This document shows, piece after piece, positions 52,907 through 62,209 of a DNA stretch of 64,000 nt. This stretch comes from JAMXLO01 sp963726125. Lineage in GTDB: Bacteria > Pseudomonadota > Alphaproteobacteria > Acetobacterales > Acetobacteraceae. Position 1 is the first letter of the stretch. Each line of letters starts with the position of its first letter. The notes beneath the pieces were generated by a model, which saw only the letters and a list, made by a program, of their open reading frames with translations, did no database searches and was not told the origin of the DNA. The DNA lies in assembly GCA_963726125.1 (NCBI GenBank), contig CAVSBG010000001.1, positions 186,001 through 250,000 of the forward strand, given 5' to 3'. The translations under genes were made by a program, and so were the position numbers.

Positions 52907-54433
52907 TCAATGCGCCGGCGCCGCCCCCTTCGGCATCCGCGGCAGGAACAACGCAATCGGCCACACGCAAAGCCCCAGCAAACCCAGCATCCAGAATATA
53001 TCCAGATAACTCATGATCCCCGCCTGCGCCTGGATCACCGTATCGATCGGCAGCAGCGGCGTATTCCAGGCGTAGCCATTATAGGCCGTAATGTGTTCGG
53101 CCAGCCGTTCGTGATGGAACTGCAGGCGTTGCTCCAGCATCGTGGTGGTGAACGACACGCCGACACTGCCGCCCAGGTTGCGCATCAGATTGATCATCGC
53201 CGACGCCTCGTTCGTGCGGTTCGGCGGAACCCCGACATACGACACGGCACTCAGCGGGATAAACAGGAACGGCAGCCAAACCACCTGCGTCACCCGCACC
53301 AGCGATATATCCCAGAACGATATGTCGAGATCGAGCCGTGCACTCGACCATAGCGCCCAGCCCGTGCCGGCAAGCGACATCAGGATCAGCCATTTCGGCT
53401 GAATGAACCGACCCGTGACGATGCCCGCAACGGGCATCAGCACCAACGTCGCTATGCCACCAAGACCAAGCGTGAACCCAGACAACGTTGCGTCATAACC
53501 AAACAGCGTTTGCGTCAGTTGCGGGATCAACTGCGTCATGCTGATCAGCATAAAGCCGAACAGGAACATCACCACGCAGGAGATTGCGAACGCACTCGAT
53601 CGGAGCAGCCGCACATTCATCGCGGGCTGCGGATGAAACGTCTCCCACACAACCAGCGTCAGCAGACTGAGACCGGCAATCAATCCCAACCCGGAGATGA
53701 AGCCGGAAGAAAACCCATCATCGAGCTCGTAGCGATCCAGCATGATCTGCAACGCACCGAAACCAAGCGCCACCAGCGCGAAGCCGACGTAATCAACCCT
53801 CAGTCCGCCCGCCAACATGCGCTTGCGGTCCTGCTTCAGCGCTTCCGGTTCGACAATGAAAAGCTGCACCAGCGCGAGGGACAGCATGCCGACAGGCAGA
53901 TTGATCAGAAAGCACCAATGCCACGAATACGAGTCGGTCAGCCAACCGCCCAGCGTCGGTCCCACCGCCGGCGCAGTCACAACGGTCAGCCCGTACAACG
54001 CGAAGGCCTGCGCACGCTTTTCCACCGGGAAGGTGTCGGCGAAGATCGACTGCTCGGTCGGCGCCAGGCCACCACCACCGATGCCCTGCAGCACCCGCGC
54101 GATGAGCATCATCGACAGCGACGAAGATACCGCACACAGCAGCGAGGCGGCGGTGAAGGTCGCGACGCATCCCATGTAGAATCGCTTGCGGCCGAGCACG
54201 TTGGCAAGCCAGCCGCTGATCGGCAGCACGATCGCGTTCGACACGAGGTAGCTGGTGACGATCCAGGTACTTTCGTCCTGGCTGGTCGCAAGACTGCCGG
54301 CGATATGGCGCAGCGCAACGTTGACAATGGTGACGTCGAGCACCTCCATGAACGTCGCGATCGAGACGATGACAGCGATCAGCCACGGACTGCGATCCCC
54401 CGCAGCCGAGCGTGGCAGACGCGGGTCGGCCAT
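52907..54433 (-). CDS. DHA2-family MFS multidrug exporter (EmrB-like)
   Basis: 508 residues with 14 predicted helices. Proton-driven drug exporter. Motifs: FMEVLDVTIVNVALRHIAGS (first helix, DHA2 hallmark), SGWLANVLGRKRFYMG (motif A), LQGIGGGGLAPTEQSIFAD, and GPTLGGWLTDSYSWHWCFLI (motif C and Trp-rich loop). Its start codon touches the adaptor gene's stop by one base, so they form an EmrAB-type pair; a TolC-type outer-membrane channel is not in the window. Substrates unknown. Confidence 0.93.
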   Translation of the reverse strand: MADPRLPRSAAGDRSPWLIAVIVSIATFMEVLDVTIVNVALRHIAGSLATSQDESTWIVTSYLVSNAIVLPISGWLANVLGRKRFYMGCVATFTAASLLCAVSSSLSMMLIARVLQGIGGGGLAPTEQSIFADTFPVEKRAQAFALYGLTVVTAPAVGPTLGGWLTDSYSWHWCFLINLPVGMLSLALVQLFIVEPEALKQDRKRMLAGGLRVDYVGFALVALGFGALQIMLDRYELDDGFSSGFISGLGLIAGLSLLTLVVWETFHPQPAMNVRLLRSSAFAISCVVMFLFGFMLISMTQLIPQLTQTLFGYDATLSGFTLGLGGIATLVLMPVAGIVTGRFIQPKWLILMSLAGTGWALWSSARLDLDISFWDISLVRVTQVVWLPFLFIPLSAVSYVGVPPNRTNEASAMINLMRNLGGSVGVSFTTTMLEQRLQFHHERLAEHITAYNGYAWNTPLLPIDTVIQAQAGIMSYLDIFWMLGLLGLCVWPIALFLPRMPKGAAPAH

Positions 54434-55581
54434 CAGCGCACCCGCACAGAGGGCTCCACCGACAGCCCAGGCGAGACCCGGTAGTTTTTCAGCCGATCGT
54501 CGTCGAATACGATCTTCACAGGGAGACGCTGCACGATCTTGACGTAGTTGCCCGTCGCATTCTCGGCGGGCAGCACGCTGAACTCAGTCCCGGAACCGGG
54601 CTGGAAGCTGTCCACCCGACCGTGGAATGTCATGGACGGAATGGCGTCGATGCTGATGTCCACCGGCTGGCCGGGACGGATGTCGGCGAGCTGCGTCTCT
54701 TTGAAGTTCGCCGTCACCCACATGTCGTCCTGCACGATGGCGAACAGCGCCTGACCGGGATTGACGTAGTTCCCGACATCAACCGTGCGATGGCCGATGC
54801 GCCCGGTCACCGGGGCGACGATAGTGCAGTACGAAAGCTGCAATTCTGCCGTTGCGACATTGGCATCGGCGGCCTGCACCTGGGTCTCGGCGGCACGTTG
54901 CTGAGCGGCCGCGGCGGCGACCTGTGCATTGGCACCCTGTACGGTTTGATGCGCGGCATCGAGTTTCGCCTGCGCGGAGCGGTACGTCGCGGTGGCGTTG
55001 TCCACCTGTTGGCGGGTCACCGCGTGCGGATCGATCGAGGTGAAGCGATCGTAATCCTGTCGCGCCTGGACCAGATCCGCCTCGGCGACCTGCACGTTTG
55101 CGCGACTTTGATCGAGATTGGCCCGCTGGAGGGCAAGCTGCGCGCGCGCCTGCGCAACGGATGCCTCGGCGTTGGCGCGCTGCGCAGTGACCTGGTCGAG
55201 CTTCGCCTGATAGTCACGCGGATCGATTTGCAGCAGGACCTGGCCGGCGGTGACATGTTCGTTATCGACGAACTTCAGCGCGGTGACGCGGCCGGCTACC
55301 TGCGGCGCCATTTGCGTCACATACCCGTCCACGAATGCGTCGTCGGTGGTTTCGAAATTGCGGGCGTGCAACCAATAGATCGTGCCGACGACGATCAGGC
55401 CGAGCGCAACCAGCGCGGCCGCGATGATGCCCAGCAGGCGCCATCGCGGACTGTGATGGTCGGAGCGTTGCTCGGCCGGGCTCTGCCACGTCGCGTGGTC
55501 GCGACCCGACACGGGATACAGATCGTCCATCCTTGGCATAAGGGGCGGCACGTGTGCCGGTTCGAGCCCAGCCGAGATCAC
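54433..55581 (-). CDS. EmrA/HlyD-type efflux adaptor
   Basis: 382 residues. Single N-terminal anchor (LLGIIAAALVALGLIVVGTI), TTDDAFVDGYVTQMAPQVAG with the half-motif typical of EmrA, a long coiled-coil region rich in Gln/Ala (AQARAQLALQRANLDQSRAN), and LSYCTIVAPVTGRIGHRTVD closing the lipoyl domain. Spans the periplasm to connect the MFS pump to an outer channel. ATG at 55530 is an alternative start (MDDLYPVSG). Divergent from the M20 peptidase gene with 84 bases between. Confidence 0.92.
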   Translation of the reverse strand: MISAGLEPAHVPPLMPRMDDLYPVSGRDHATWQSPAEQRSDHHSPRWRLLGIIAAALVALGLIVVGTIYWLHARNFETTDDAFVDGYVTQMAPQVAGRVTALKFVDNEHVTAGQVLLQIDPRDYQAKLDQVTAQRANAEASVAQARAQLALQRANLDQSRANVQVAEADLVQARQDYDRFTSIDPHAVTRQQVDNATATYRSAQAKLDAAHQTVQGANAQVAAAAAQQRAAETQVQAADANVATAELQLSYCTIVAPVTGRIGHRTVDVGNYVNPGQALFAIVQDDMWVTANFKETQLADIRPGQPVDISIDAIPSMTFHGRVDSFQPGSGTEFSVLPAENATGNYVKIVQRLPVKIVFDDDRLKNYRVSPGLSVEPSVRVR

Positions 55582-55665
55582 GGACGGCTGAAGTGGAGGG
55601 CTTTTCGCAGCGCGCTTGCTGACGCATGGTGCGCGCGCCCATAACCGACCGCGGAGTACCGCCCC

Positions 55666-57072
55666 ATGCCAGCCCCTTCGTCCGAGACCATCGCCGCGGT
55701 GCTGCGCCAGGCCGACGCATCACTCGAGGCATCCAGCGCGCGGCTATTTGATCTGTTGCGGATCCCCTCAATCAGCGCGCAGCCGGCCCACGAGGCGGAC
55801 TGCGTGCGCGCGGCCGAATGGGTCCGCGACCAGCTCACTGGATTGGGCTTCGAAGCCTCGGTGCGCCCGACTGGAGGCCATCCCGTCGTCGTCGCCCACC
55901 ACGCGGCGCCGTCCGGCTACGCCGGGCCGCACGTGCTGTTCTACGGACACTACGACGTACAGCCGGTCGATCCGCTGGATCTATGGAAGAGTCCGCCCTT
56001 CGACCCGCAACTCGTCGACGGCCCACATGGCAAGCGCTTCGTCGCGCGCGGGGCAGTGGACGACAAAGGCCAGGCCATGATGTTCATAGAGGCGATGCGC
56101 GCCTGGAAGGACGCCACGGGGGCAATTCCCGCGAACATCACGGCACTCATCGAGGGCGAAGAGGAAGTTGGCAGTCCCAGCCTGGAACCGTTCTTGATCG
56201 AGAACAAGCAGGAACTGGCGGCCGATGTGGCGCTGATCAGCGACACCGGCATGTGGGACATCGACACCCCCGCCATCAGTACGATGCTGCGCGGTATGGC
56301 GTATGCGGAGGTGACCCTGAAGGCGGCGAACCGCGACCTGCACTCCGGCCTGTTCGGTGGTTCGGCGTTGAACCCGATCAATGCGCTGACCCGGATCCTG
56401 GGCGACCTGCAGGATGACAATGGGCGCATCCAGCTACCGGGCTTTTACGACAAGGTGAAGCCGATATCGAACGCGCAACGAGCGCAGTGGGATGCACTTG
56501 GGTTTGATGAACAGGCATTCCTCGGCAAGGTTGGATTGAGTGAACCGGTCGGCGAGCGCGGCTACTCGGCGCTGGAACGGCTATGGGCACGGCCAACAGC
56601 GGACATCAACGGAATTTGGGGCGGCTACACCGGCGTCGGCAGCAAGACCGTCATCGCCTCGGAGGCCAGCGCGAAGGTATCGTTCCGGCTGGTGACGGGC
56701 CAGGACCCGGAGGAGGTTGCGGCGCAGTTCAAGCGCTTCGTCAACGATCGGCTGCCGGCGGGAGCGACCGTGGAGTTCAAGGATTTCACGCGCTCGCCCG
56801 GGATCGAGGTGAACACCGACAGCACGTGGGTCCGGGCTGCGCAAGCCATACTCGCCGACGAGTACGGCAAGCCGGCAATCCTGATGGGCTGCGGTGGCTC
56901 GATCCCGGTCGTGACGTCACTCCGCAGCGTGCTTGGACTGGACAGCCTGCTGATGGGGTTCGGGCTGGACGACGATCAGGTGCACAGCCCGAACGAGAAG
57001 TTCGAGCAGCGCTGCTTCCACCACGGCATCCGCTCGCACGCCCGGCTGCTGGCCAAGTTCGCGGGTGGGTGA
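55666..57072 (+). CDS. M20-family dipeptidase
   Basis: 468 residues, zinc exopeptidase of the CNDP/DapE type. Metal ligands in VLFYGHYDVQPVDPLDLW (His), RGAVDDKGQAMMFIEAMRAW (bridging Asp) and LIEGEEEVGSPSLEPF (Glu pair); a further His comes from LDDDQVHSPNEKFE near the C-terminus. The dimerisation domain contains NRDLHSGLFGGSALNPINAL. Probably cytoplasmic, cleaving dipeptides or an acylated amino acid. Single gene, convergent with the acetyltransferase gene (17 bases between stops). Confidence 0.93.
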   Translation: MPAPSSETIAAVLRQADASLEASSARLFDLLRIPSISAQPAHEADCVRAAEWVRDQLTGLGFEASVRPTGGHPVVVAHHAAPSGYAGPHVLFYGHYDVQPVDPLDLWKSPPFDPQLVDGPHGKRFVARGAVDDKGQAMMFIEAMRAWKDATGAIPANITALIEGEEEVGSPSLEPFLIENKQELAADVALISDTGMWDIDTPAISTMLRGMAYAEVTLKAANRDLHSGLFGGSALNPINALTRILGDLQDDNGRIQLPGFYDKVKPISNAQRAQWDALGFDEQAFLGKVGLSEPVGERGYSALERLWARPTADINGIWGGYTGVGSKTVIASEASAKVSFRLVTGQDPEEVAAQFKRFVNDRLPAGATVEFKDFTRSPGIEVNTDSTWVRAAQAILADEYGKPAILMGCGGSIPVVTSLRSVLGLDSLLMGFGLDDDQVHSPNEKFEQRCFHHGIRSHARLLAKFAGG

Positions 57073-57089
57073 GGCGGGCGGGGCTTCGC

Positions 57090-57545
57090 TTACCCTGCGC
57101 CGGCTGTCAGGCGTTTTGCGAGGAAGGCGCGGCGGTGTCCCTGCGGATGCTCGCCGGGCTCGTTTTGCAGGGTGCCAAACGGAGCGTAGCCTAGCCGCGC
57201 ATACAATTGCTCGGCCCGTGCGCTGGAGGTGTCGAGCCAGGCGCCATGGCAGCCGCGCGAACGCGCTACGGCCTCCGCCTGTGCCATCAGGCGCGTGCCC
57301 AGGCCGTGGCCGCGCTCCGGCTCCGCCACCCACAGCATCTTCACCAGTAGCCAGCCGTACGACGTAGAGCCCACCAGGCCACCAATGAGGTCGCCGCCGC
57401 GGCGGGCGACCAGGGTCAATTGCTGCGCGTCATTGGGCGGTACGTTTTGACGCAGCGCCTCGATCAACCGGTGGTCGATCTCGTGGGCTATCGCGCGATC
57501 CGCGTCGTTCTCGGTAGCGATGGTGATGCTTGGCAGTGGTACCAT
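57090..57545 (-). CDS. GNAT-family acetyltransferase
   Basis: 151 residues from ATG 57545. GNAT motif A is clear: WLLVKMLWVAEPERGHGLGT and RLMAQAEAVARSRGCHGAWL, with the acetyl-CoA pyrophosphate loop R/Q-x-x-G-x-G/A as ERGHGLG, then FGTLQNEPGEHPQGHRRAFL at the end. The frame stays open to 57881 but that part crosses tandem repeats and belongs to the end of the acyl-CoA dehydrogenase in the same frame, so it is left out. Substrate unknown. Confidence 0.88.
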   Translation of the reverse strand: MVPLPSITIATENDADRAIAHEIDHRLIEALRQNVPPNDAQQLTLVARRGGDLIGGLVGSTSYGWLLVKMLWVAEPERGHGLGTRLMAQAEAVARSRGCHGAWLDTSSARAEQLYARLGYAPFGTLQNEPGEHPQGHRRAFLAKRLTAGAG

Positions 57546-57668
57546 GGATGACTCGGGTGTGGGCGGTGTTGAGGTACTGTATGGGCTGTCGACCGTGTTT
57601 GACGCTGCCATCCCAATGGGATTCCTGCTGACTGGGATTGCACCTTTCGCAAGCTCAGTGCGGGTGGG

Positions 57669-57696
57669 GATGGCCGGGTCAAGCCTGGCCATGACG
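57669..57696. repeat. REP-like palindrome
   Basis: GATGGCCGGGTCAAGCCTGG continuing CCATGACG; the core GGCCGGG ... CCTGGCC is palindromic. Same family as 19276-19310. Confidence 0.6.
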
Positions 57697-57803
57697 GGTT
57701 GGAGTGTCAGTACTGACGGGTTGAAGTGTCGGGTCCTGACGGGTTGGAGAGCCAGGTACTGACGGGTTGGAGTGTCGATACCATCGGGATGGAGAGTCAA
57801 TAC
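57691..57803. repeat. Tandem repeat, about five units of 22-23 bases
   Basis: Units begin near 57691, 57714, 57737, 57760 and 57782 and share TGACGGGTTGGAGTGTC with small changes (for example GTTGAAGTGTC, GTTGGAGAGCC). The last unit is degenerate. The first unit grows directly out of the end of the adjacent palindrome, which ends in the same ATGACG. Confidence 0.8.
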
Positions 57804-57816
57804 TATTGACGCTTGG

Positions 57817-58981
57817 TTAAGCCGCTGCCTTGGTATTGCCGAACAGGCCGCCCAGCCGCGCCAGCGTCTCCAGGTGCACATCGGCGTCGCCGAACATCTT
57901 GTCGATCATGGTCATTCGCTTGAAATAATGACCGACCTTGTTACTCCATCGTCATGCCGATACCGCCATGCAGCTGGATCGCCTCCTGACCCACGTGCCG
58001 TCCGGATCGCCCGATCTGCACCTTGGCCGCGGCGATCGCGCGCCGCCGCTCGACAGCATCCTCATCGGCGGCCGTCACAGCCGCGAACAACGCCATGCTG
58101 CGCGCCTGCTCCAGCGCAACCAGCATGTCCACCGAACGATGCTGCAACACCTGGAACTGCCCGATCGGCCGGCCAAACTGCTGCCGCGTCTTCAGGTACT
58201 CCAGCGTCGTCTCGTGCATCACCTGCATCGTGCCGACGGCCTCCGCACATAGCGCGGCGATCGCCTCGTCCACCACATGCTCGATCGTGGGCAGCGCTTC
58301 GCCCGCGGCACCAATCACGTCGCCGGCAGCCACGCGCGCGCCCGAGAGCGTGACCTCCGCCGCGCGCAGTCCGTCCTGCGTGGGATAGCCGCGTCGAGAT
58401 ACGCCGGCGGCGCCCGGATCCACCAGGAACAGGCCAACGCCACTCCGATCCCGACGTTCGCCGGCGACCCGTGCCGTCACCAACAGCCGATCGGCACAAT
58501 CACCGTGCAGCACCACGCTCTTGGCGCCATCCAGCACCCAGTCACCGCCGTCCCGCCGTGCGGTCGTGGCAACATCGGCGAGGTCATAGCGCGACCGCCG
58601 TTCGACATGGGCGAACGCCAGCTTCAGTTTGCCCTGCACAATCTGCGGGATAAGTGCCTGCTGTTGCTCGGCACTCGCCAACCGTCGCAGCAGACCGCCG
58701 GCGAGGATGACCGTGGCGAAATACGGCTCCAGCACCAGCCCGCGGCCGAACGCCTCCATCACGATCATGGTCTCGACGGCGCCGCCGCCGAAGCCACCGA
58801 ACGCCTCTTGAAACGGTAAGCCGAGCAAGCCCAATTCGGCGTATTGCTGCCAGACCTCACGGCTCCAACCATCCTGTGCGGCCTGATACTTCTTGCGCTG
58901 CTCGAACTGGTATTGATCGGCGATCAGTCGATCAACGCTGTCCTTCAGCAGACGCTGTTCATCGCTGAAATCAAAGTCCAT
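57817..58981 (-). pseudogene. Acyl-CoA dehydrogenase (short form), frameshifted
   Basis: FAD-dependent acyl-CoA dehydrogenase. The main frame (58981 to 57941) runs from MDFDFSDEQRLLKDSVDRLI through LGLLGLPFQEAFGGFGGGAV and ends EAIQLHGGIGMTME with a stop. Dropping one A at about 57942 restores Y-KVGHYFKRMTMIDKMFGD, and ADVHLETLARLGGLFGNTKA then AA and stop at 57817, the normal family ending with its HGGIGMTxEY signature. Reconstructed length is 387. Second of two tandem dehydrogenase genes (30 bases apart); such pairs often form one heteromeric enzyme, so loss here would affect both. Confidence 0.88.
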
Positions 58982-59011
58982 CGGTTCCCTCGCCTGCCGC
59001 CGTTTGCCGGA

Positions 59012-60208
59012 TCAAAGCCCCAGGATCGCCTTCGCGATGATGTTGCGCTGGATCTCATTCGATCCACCGTAGATCGAGACCTTGCGGTAGTTGAAGTACA
59101 TCGGCGCGGCCTCGGTCGCGTAGTCCGGCCCGATCACTTCCTCATTCCGGCCATCGAAGTCGCGTTGATACGGCAGCACATACGGCCCCACCACATCCAT
59201 CAGCAATTCGGTCAACTGCTGCTGGATCACCGATCCCGACAACTTCAGGATCGACGACGCCGGGTTCTGCTTACCCTTCTCGCGCTTGCGTTCATCGGCT
59301 ACGACGCGGAGCTGGGTCATTTCCAGCGCCTTCAACTCGACCTCGACGGCCGCCAGTTTCTCCCGGAAACGCGGATCGTCGATCAGCGGCCGATCACCGA
59401 CCCGTTCCATTGAGGCGAGTTCCTTGATCCGCGCGACCTTTGCTTTCGAGGCGCCAACCCGGGCAATGCCGGTCCGCTCATTGCCGAGCAAGAATTTGGC
59501 GTAATCCCAGCCCTTGTTCTCCTGACCGACCAGGTTCTCGGCCGGGACCTCGACATTGTCGAAGAACACCTCGTTCACTTCACGCCCACCATCGATCGTG
59601 ATGATCGGCCGCACCGTGATTCCGGGCGTCTTCATGTCGACCAGGATGAACGAAATCCCCTCCTGCTTCTTCGCTGCCGGATCCGTTCGCACCAGACAGA
59701 AGATCCAGTCGGCATACTGCGCCAGCGTGGTCCAGATCTTCTGGCCGTTGATGATGTATTTGTCGCCTTTGCGCTCGGCCCGCGTCCGCAGCGACGCCAG
59801 ATCGGATCCAGAGCCAGGCTCGGAAAAGCCCTGGCACCAGAAGATGTCCGCGTTGGCCGTCTTGGGCAGGAAATGCTGCTTCTGCGCGTCGTTGCCGAAC
59901 TGCGCGATGACCGGGCCGACCATCGTCACGTTGAACCCGATCGGCGATGGCGCATGCGCCTGCTGCATCTCGTCCTGGTACATGTAGACTTGCACCGGCG
60001 ACCAGTCCTGGCCACCCCACTGCACCGGCCAGTTCGGCGTCGCCCAGCCCCGAGCATTCAGGATGCGTTGCGAGGCGATCATTTCGTCGCGCGTCAGCCC
60101 TTCACCTTCCGCCACCTTGTCGCGGATCGATTGCGGGATTTCGCTGCGAAAGAACTTCCGCGCTTCGTCACGGAACGCCAATTCCTCGGCGGTGAAAGCG
60201 AGATCCAT
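59012..60208 (-). CDS. Acyl-CoA dehydrogenase
   Basis: 398 residues, intact. FAD enzyme oxidising an acyl-CoA to the enoyl-CoA. Family signatures: CQGFSEPGSGSDLASLRTRA (FAD/substrate site), DGGREVNEVFFDNVEVPAEN, GNERTGIARVGASKAKVARI and IYGGSNEIQRNIIAKAILGL at the end. This type often pairs with a second, catalytically distinct dehydrogenase, here the next gene; such pairs act on sterol side chains or aromatic/branched acyl-CoA in other bacteria. Substrate here is unknown. Begins 3 bases after the DUF302 gene's stop in a minus-strand operon with msrA. Confidence 0.93.
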   Translation of the reverse strand: MDLAFTAEELAFRDEARKFFRSEIPQSIRDKVAEGEGLTRDEMIASQRILNARGWATPNWPVQWGGQDWSPVQVYMYQDEMQQAHAPSPIGFNVTMVGPVIAQFGNDAQKQHFLPKTANADIFWCQGFSEPGSGSDLASLRTRAERKGDKYIINGQKIWTTLAQYADWIFCLVRTDPAAKKQEGISFILVDMKTPGITVRPIITIDGGREVNEVFFDNVEVPAENLVGQENKGWDYAKFLLGNERTGIARVGASKAKVARIKELASMERVGDRPLIDDPRFREKLAAVEVELKALEMTQLRVVADERKREKGKQNPASSILKLSGSVIQQQLTELLMDVVGPYVLPYQRDFDGRNEEVIGPDYATEAAPMYFNYRKVSIYGGSNEIQRNIIAKAILGL

Positions 60209-60211
60209 AGT

Positions 60212-60619
60212 TCAATCTCCCGACGTTGCGTGTCGTGTGAACGCGGCCAGCGCCGCACTCAGTCCGGCAATCGCCGGTGCCGCGCTGCCGCTTATCCCAT
60301 GTCGTTCCGCGATCCAGGTCGGATCGTTGTACGACAGTCGGACGCCACCGTCCTCACCTTGCCAGACCAGCGCCTTCAGCGGCAGATCGATCGCCGCCGT
60401 CTGCGCCGCCTGCATCAACGGCGTTCCACCGGCAGCATTGCCGAAGATCAGCAGCGTCGTCGGCCGCAGGGGCATGCCGACACTCGCCGCCCCTGCCGCA
60501 TGATCGACGGTCGAAAATATGGTCAGGCCCTTCGCCTCCAGCGCCTGCGTCAATCGCCGCAGCGTCGTGGCGAAATCATGGACGCTCGGCAGCGTGACCA
60601 GACCGTTGTCGCCGGCCAC
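60212..60619 (-). CDS. DUF302-domain protein
   Basis: 135 residues, GTG start at 60619 with GGAG just upstream, overlapping the msrA end region closely (msrA stop at 60627). DUF302 signatures: LTQALEAKGLTIFSTVDHAA, TTLLIFGNAAGGTPLMQAAQ, and AIDLPLKALVWQGEDGGVRL followed by SYND. The family is widespread and its function is not established; proteins may bind haem or a small ligand. Lies between msrA and the acyl-CoA dehydrogenases. Confidence 0.88.
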   Translation of the reverse strand: MAGDNGLVTLPSVHDFATTLRRLTQALEAKGLTIFSTVDHAAGAASVGMPLRPTTLLIFGNAAGGTPLMQAAQTAAIDLPLKALVWQGEDGGVRLSYNDPTWIAERHGISGSAAPAIAGLSAALAAFTRHATSGD

Positions 60620-60626
60620 GCCGCGC

Positions 60627-61176
60627 TTACTCCGCCGCCGCGCGCTTCAACCGGTCGGAGAAGGTCTTGCGGAACTTCGCCACCTTCGGCGCGACAACTG
60701 CCTGGCAATAACCGGTCCAGGGATTGCGCTCGAAGTAATCGTGGTGCTCCGGCTCCGACTCGTAGAACACGGTCAGCGGCTCCACCTGCGTTACGATCGG
60801 CGCCGGCCACACTTTCGCGTCCGTGATCTCCTTGATCACGGTGCGTGCCGCCTGCGCCTGCGCATCCGAGTGCGTCAGGATGATCGAGCGGGTACCGCGG
60901 CCCCACGTCATGCCCCTGCCGGTCCTTCGTCGTCGGGTCATGGATGGTGAAGAACACGCGCAACAAGTCGTCGTAGGACACATCAGCCGGATCGAAATGG
61001 ATCTGCACCACCTCGGCGTGTCCGGTGTTGCCCGAGCACACCTGCTTGTAGCTCGGGTTGGCGACATGCCCGGCGGCATAGCCGGACATCACACTCCGTA
61101 CGCCGCGCAGGTCCTTGTAGACGGCCTCCAGGCACCAGAAGCACCCGCCGCCGAGGGTGGCGATCTCTTCGCTCAT
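60627..61176 (-). pseudogene. msrA: Peptide methionine sulfoxide reductase A, frameshifted
   Basis: Reduces methionine-S-sulfoxide in proteins. Frame one has ATLGGGCFWCLEAVYKDLRG with the catalytic Cys in GCFWC, YKQVCSGNTGHAEVVQIHFD, and FTIHDPTTKDRQGHDVGPRY; it then shifts at about 60891 (one C too many in a run of three). The second frame resumes RSIILTHSDAQAQAARTVIK and YFERNPWTGYCQAVVAPKVA through to KRAAAE. Reconstructed length is about 182, normal for MsrA. Start MSEEIATLG at 61176 preferred to 61191. Confidence 0.9.
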
Positions 61177-61344
61177 GCTCGTCGCTCCCAAATGTCACGT
61201 CGGGCGCATCATAGCCGGGAAGTTGGCGGCGCCAAAGCCGGCTGCCGGTCTCTTCACTGGCGCACCCGCCCGACCTATGCTGACCGCTCCTGCCACTTCC
61301 GACTTCACACGTTACGGCACGACCAGGAAGACATGAGGCCCGCC

Positions 61345-62208
61345 ATGCCGAAGGTGCTCTCGTCCGCTCAGGTAGACGCGTTCCAACGTGACGGATTCGT
61401 CGCGCCCGTCCGTGCGATCTCTGAGCAACGCGCACTGTATTATCGACACAAGCTTGAGGCCTTCGAGGCGCGCTACCCGAACGACCGCATCAAGCTCGAC
61501 CAGAAGGCACATATGATCTGCCCCTGGATCGACGAAATGATCCGCGAGCCGGGGGTGCTCGACGCGACCGAGGATTTGATCGGCGCGGACATCCTGTGTT
61601 GGGGCACCTCACTCCGCGCCAAGCAGCCGGACGGCAAGACGTTCGCGGGTTGGCACCAGGATACTGCCTACGCCGATGTCAAGCCGATCGTGGTGATCGT
61701 TGCGCTGGCACTGTCTCCGGCGCGCACTGAGAACGGCTGCATCCGCGGCATTCCTGGATCACACCGGGGTCCTTTGTTGCCGCACAAGGAGGCATTTGCG
61801 ACCAATAGCCTGCTGTCACGCGAGCAATTCATCGATGCCGCATTCGACCAGACCGAAGCTGTCGATTTCGCGCTCGATCCAGGCGAAATCGCGTTGTTCA
61901 ACAACGCCATCATCCACTCATCGAATGCGAATTTCGGTAACGACCGCCGCATCATCTTCCTGCTGGAGATGGTACCGACCCATGCCTATCAGCACGAACC
62001 GCGTGAGTCGGCGGTTCTGGTGCGGGGATCGGACAGCTGCGGGAACTTCGACGTGGACCCGCAGCCGCGGACCGAGATGGGCACTGCCGAACTCGCCGCC
62101 TGGCAACGCGCGGTCGAGATCCAGTCCAGCGTGCTGTTCCGCGGCGCCCAACGCCCGGCACGCGCATTGCATGGAATGACCAGCGGCCAAGCGCCCAGTG
62201 GAGTTTGA
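61345..62208 (+). CDS. Phytanoyl-CoA dioxygenase (PhyH) family protein
   Basis: 287 residues. Non-haem Fe(II)/2-oxoglutarate oxygenase fold. The first metal ligands are in FAGWHQDTAYADVKPI (His-x-Asp); the second His is in NNAIIHSSNANFGNDRRIIF, followed by the 2-oxoglutarate-binding Arg. LSPARTENGCIRGIPGSHRG is the usual core strand. ATG 61345 has GAGG six bases upstream; ATG 61333 is equally possible. It overlaps nothing and ends one base before the next start. The next gene encodes an HD-domain protein, an arrangement seen with PhnY-PhnZ and TmpA-TmpB phosphonate oxygenases, so an organophosphonate or quaternary amine substrate is possible. Confidence 0.85.
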   Translation: MPKVLSSAQVDAFQRDGFVAPVRAISEQRALYYRHKLEAFEARYPNDRIKLDQKAHMICPWIDEMIREPGVLDATEDLIGADILCWGTSLRAKQPDGKTFAGWHQDTAYADVKPIVVIVALALSPARTENGCIRGIPGSHRGPLLPHKEAFATNSLLSREQFIDAAFDQTEAVDFALDPGEIALFNNAIIHSSNANFGNDRRIIFLLEMVPTHAYQHEPRESAVLVRGSDSCGNFDVDPQPRTEMGTAELAAWQRAVEIQSSVLFRGAQRPARALHGMTSGQAPSGV

Positions 62209-62209
62209 T

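Noticed and set aside
57691..57803. CRISPR array
   Set aside because: Units of 22-23 bases follow one another without unique spacers, and there are no cas genes in the window. It is a tandem repeat.
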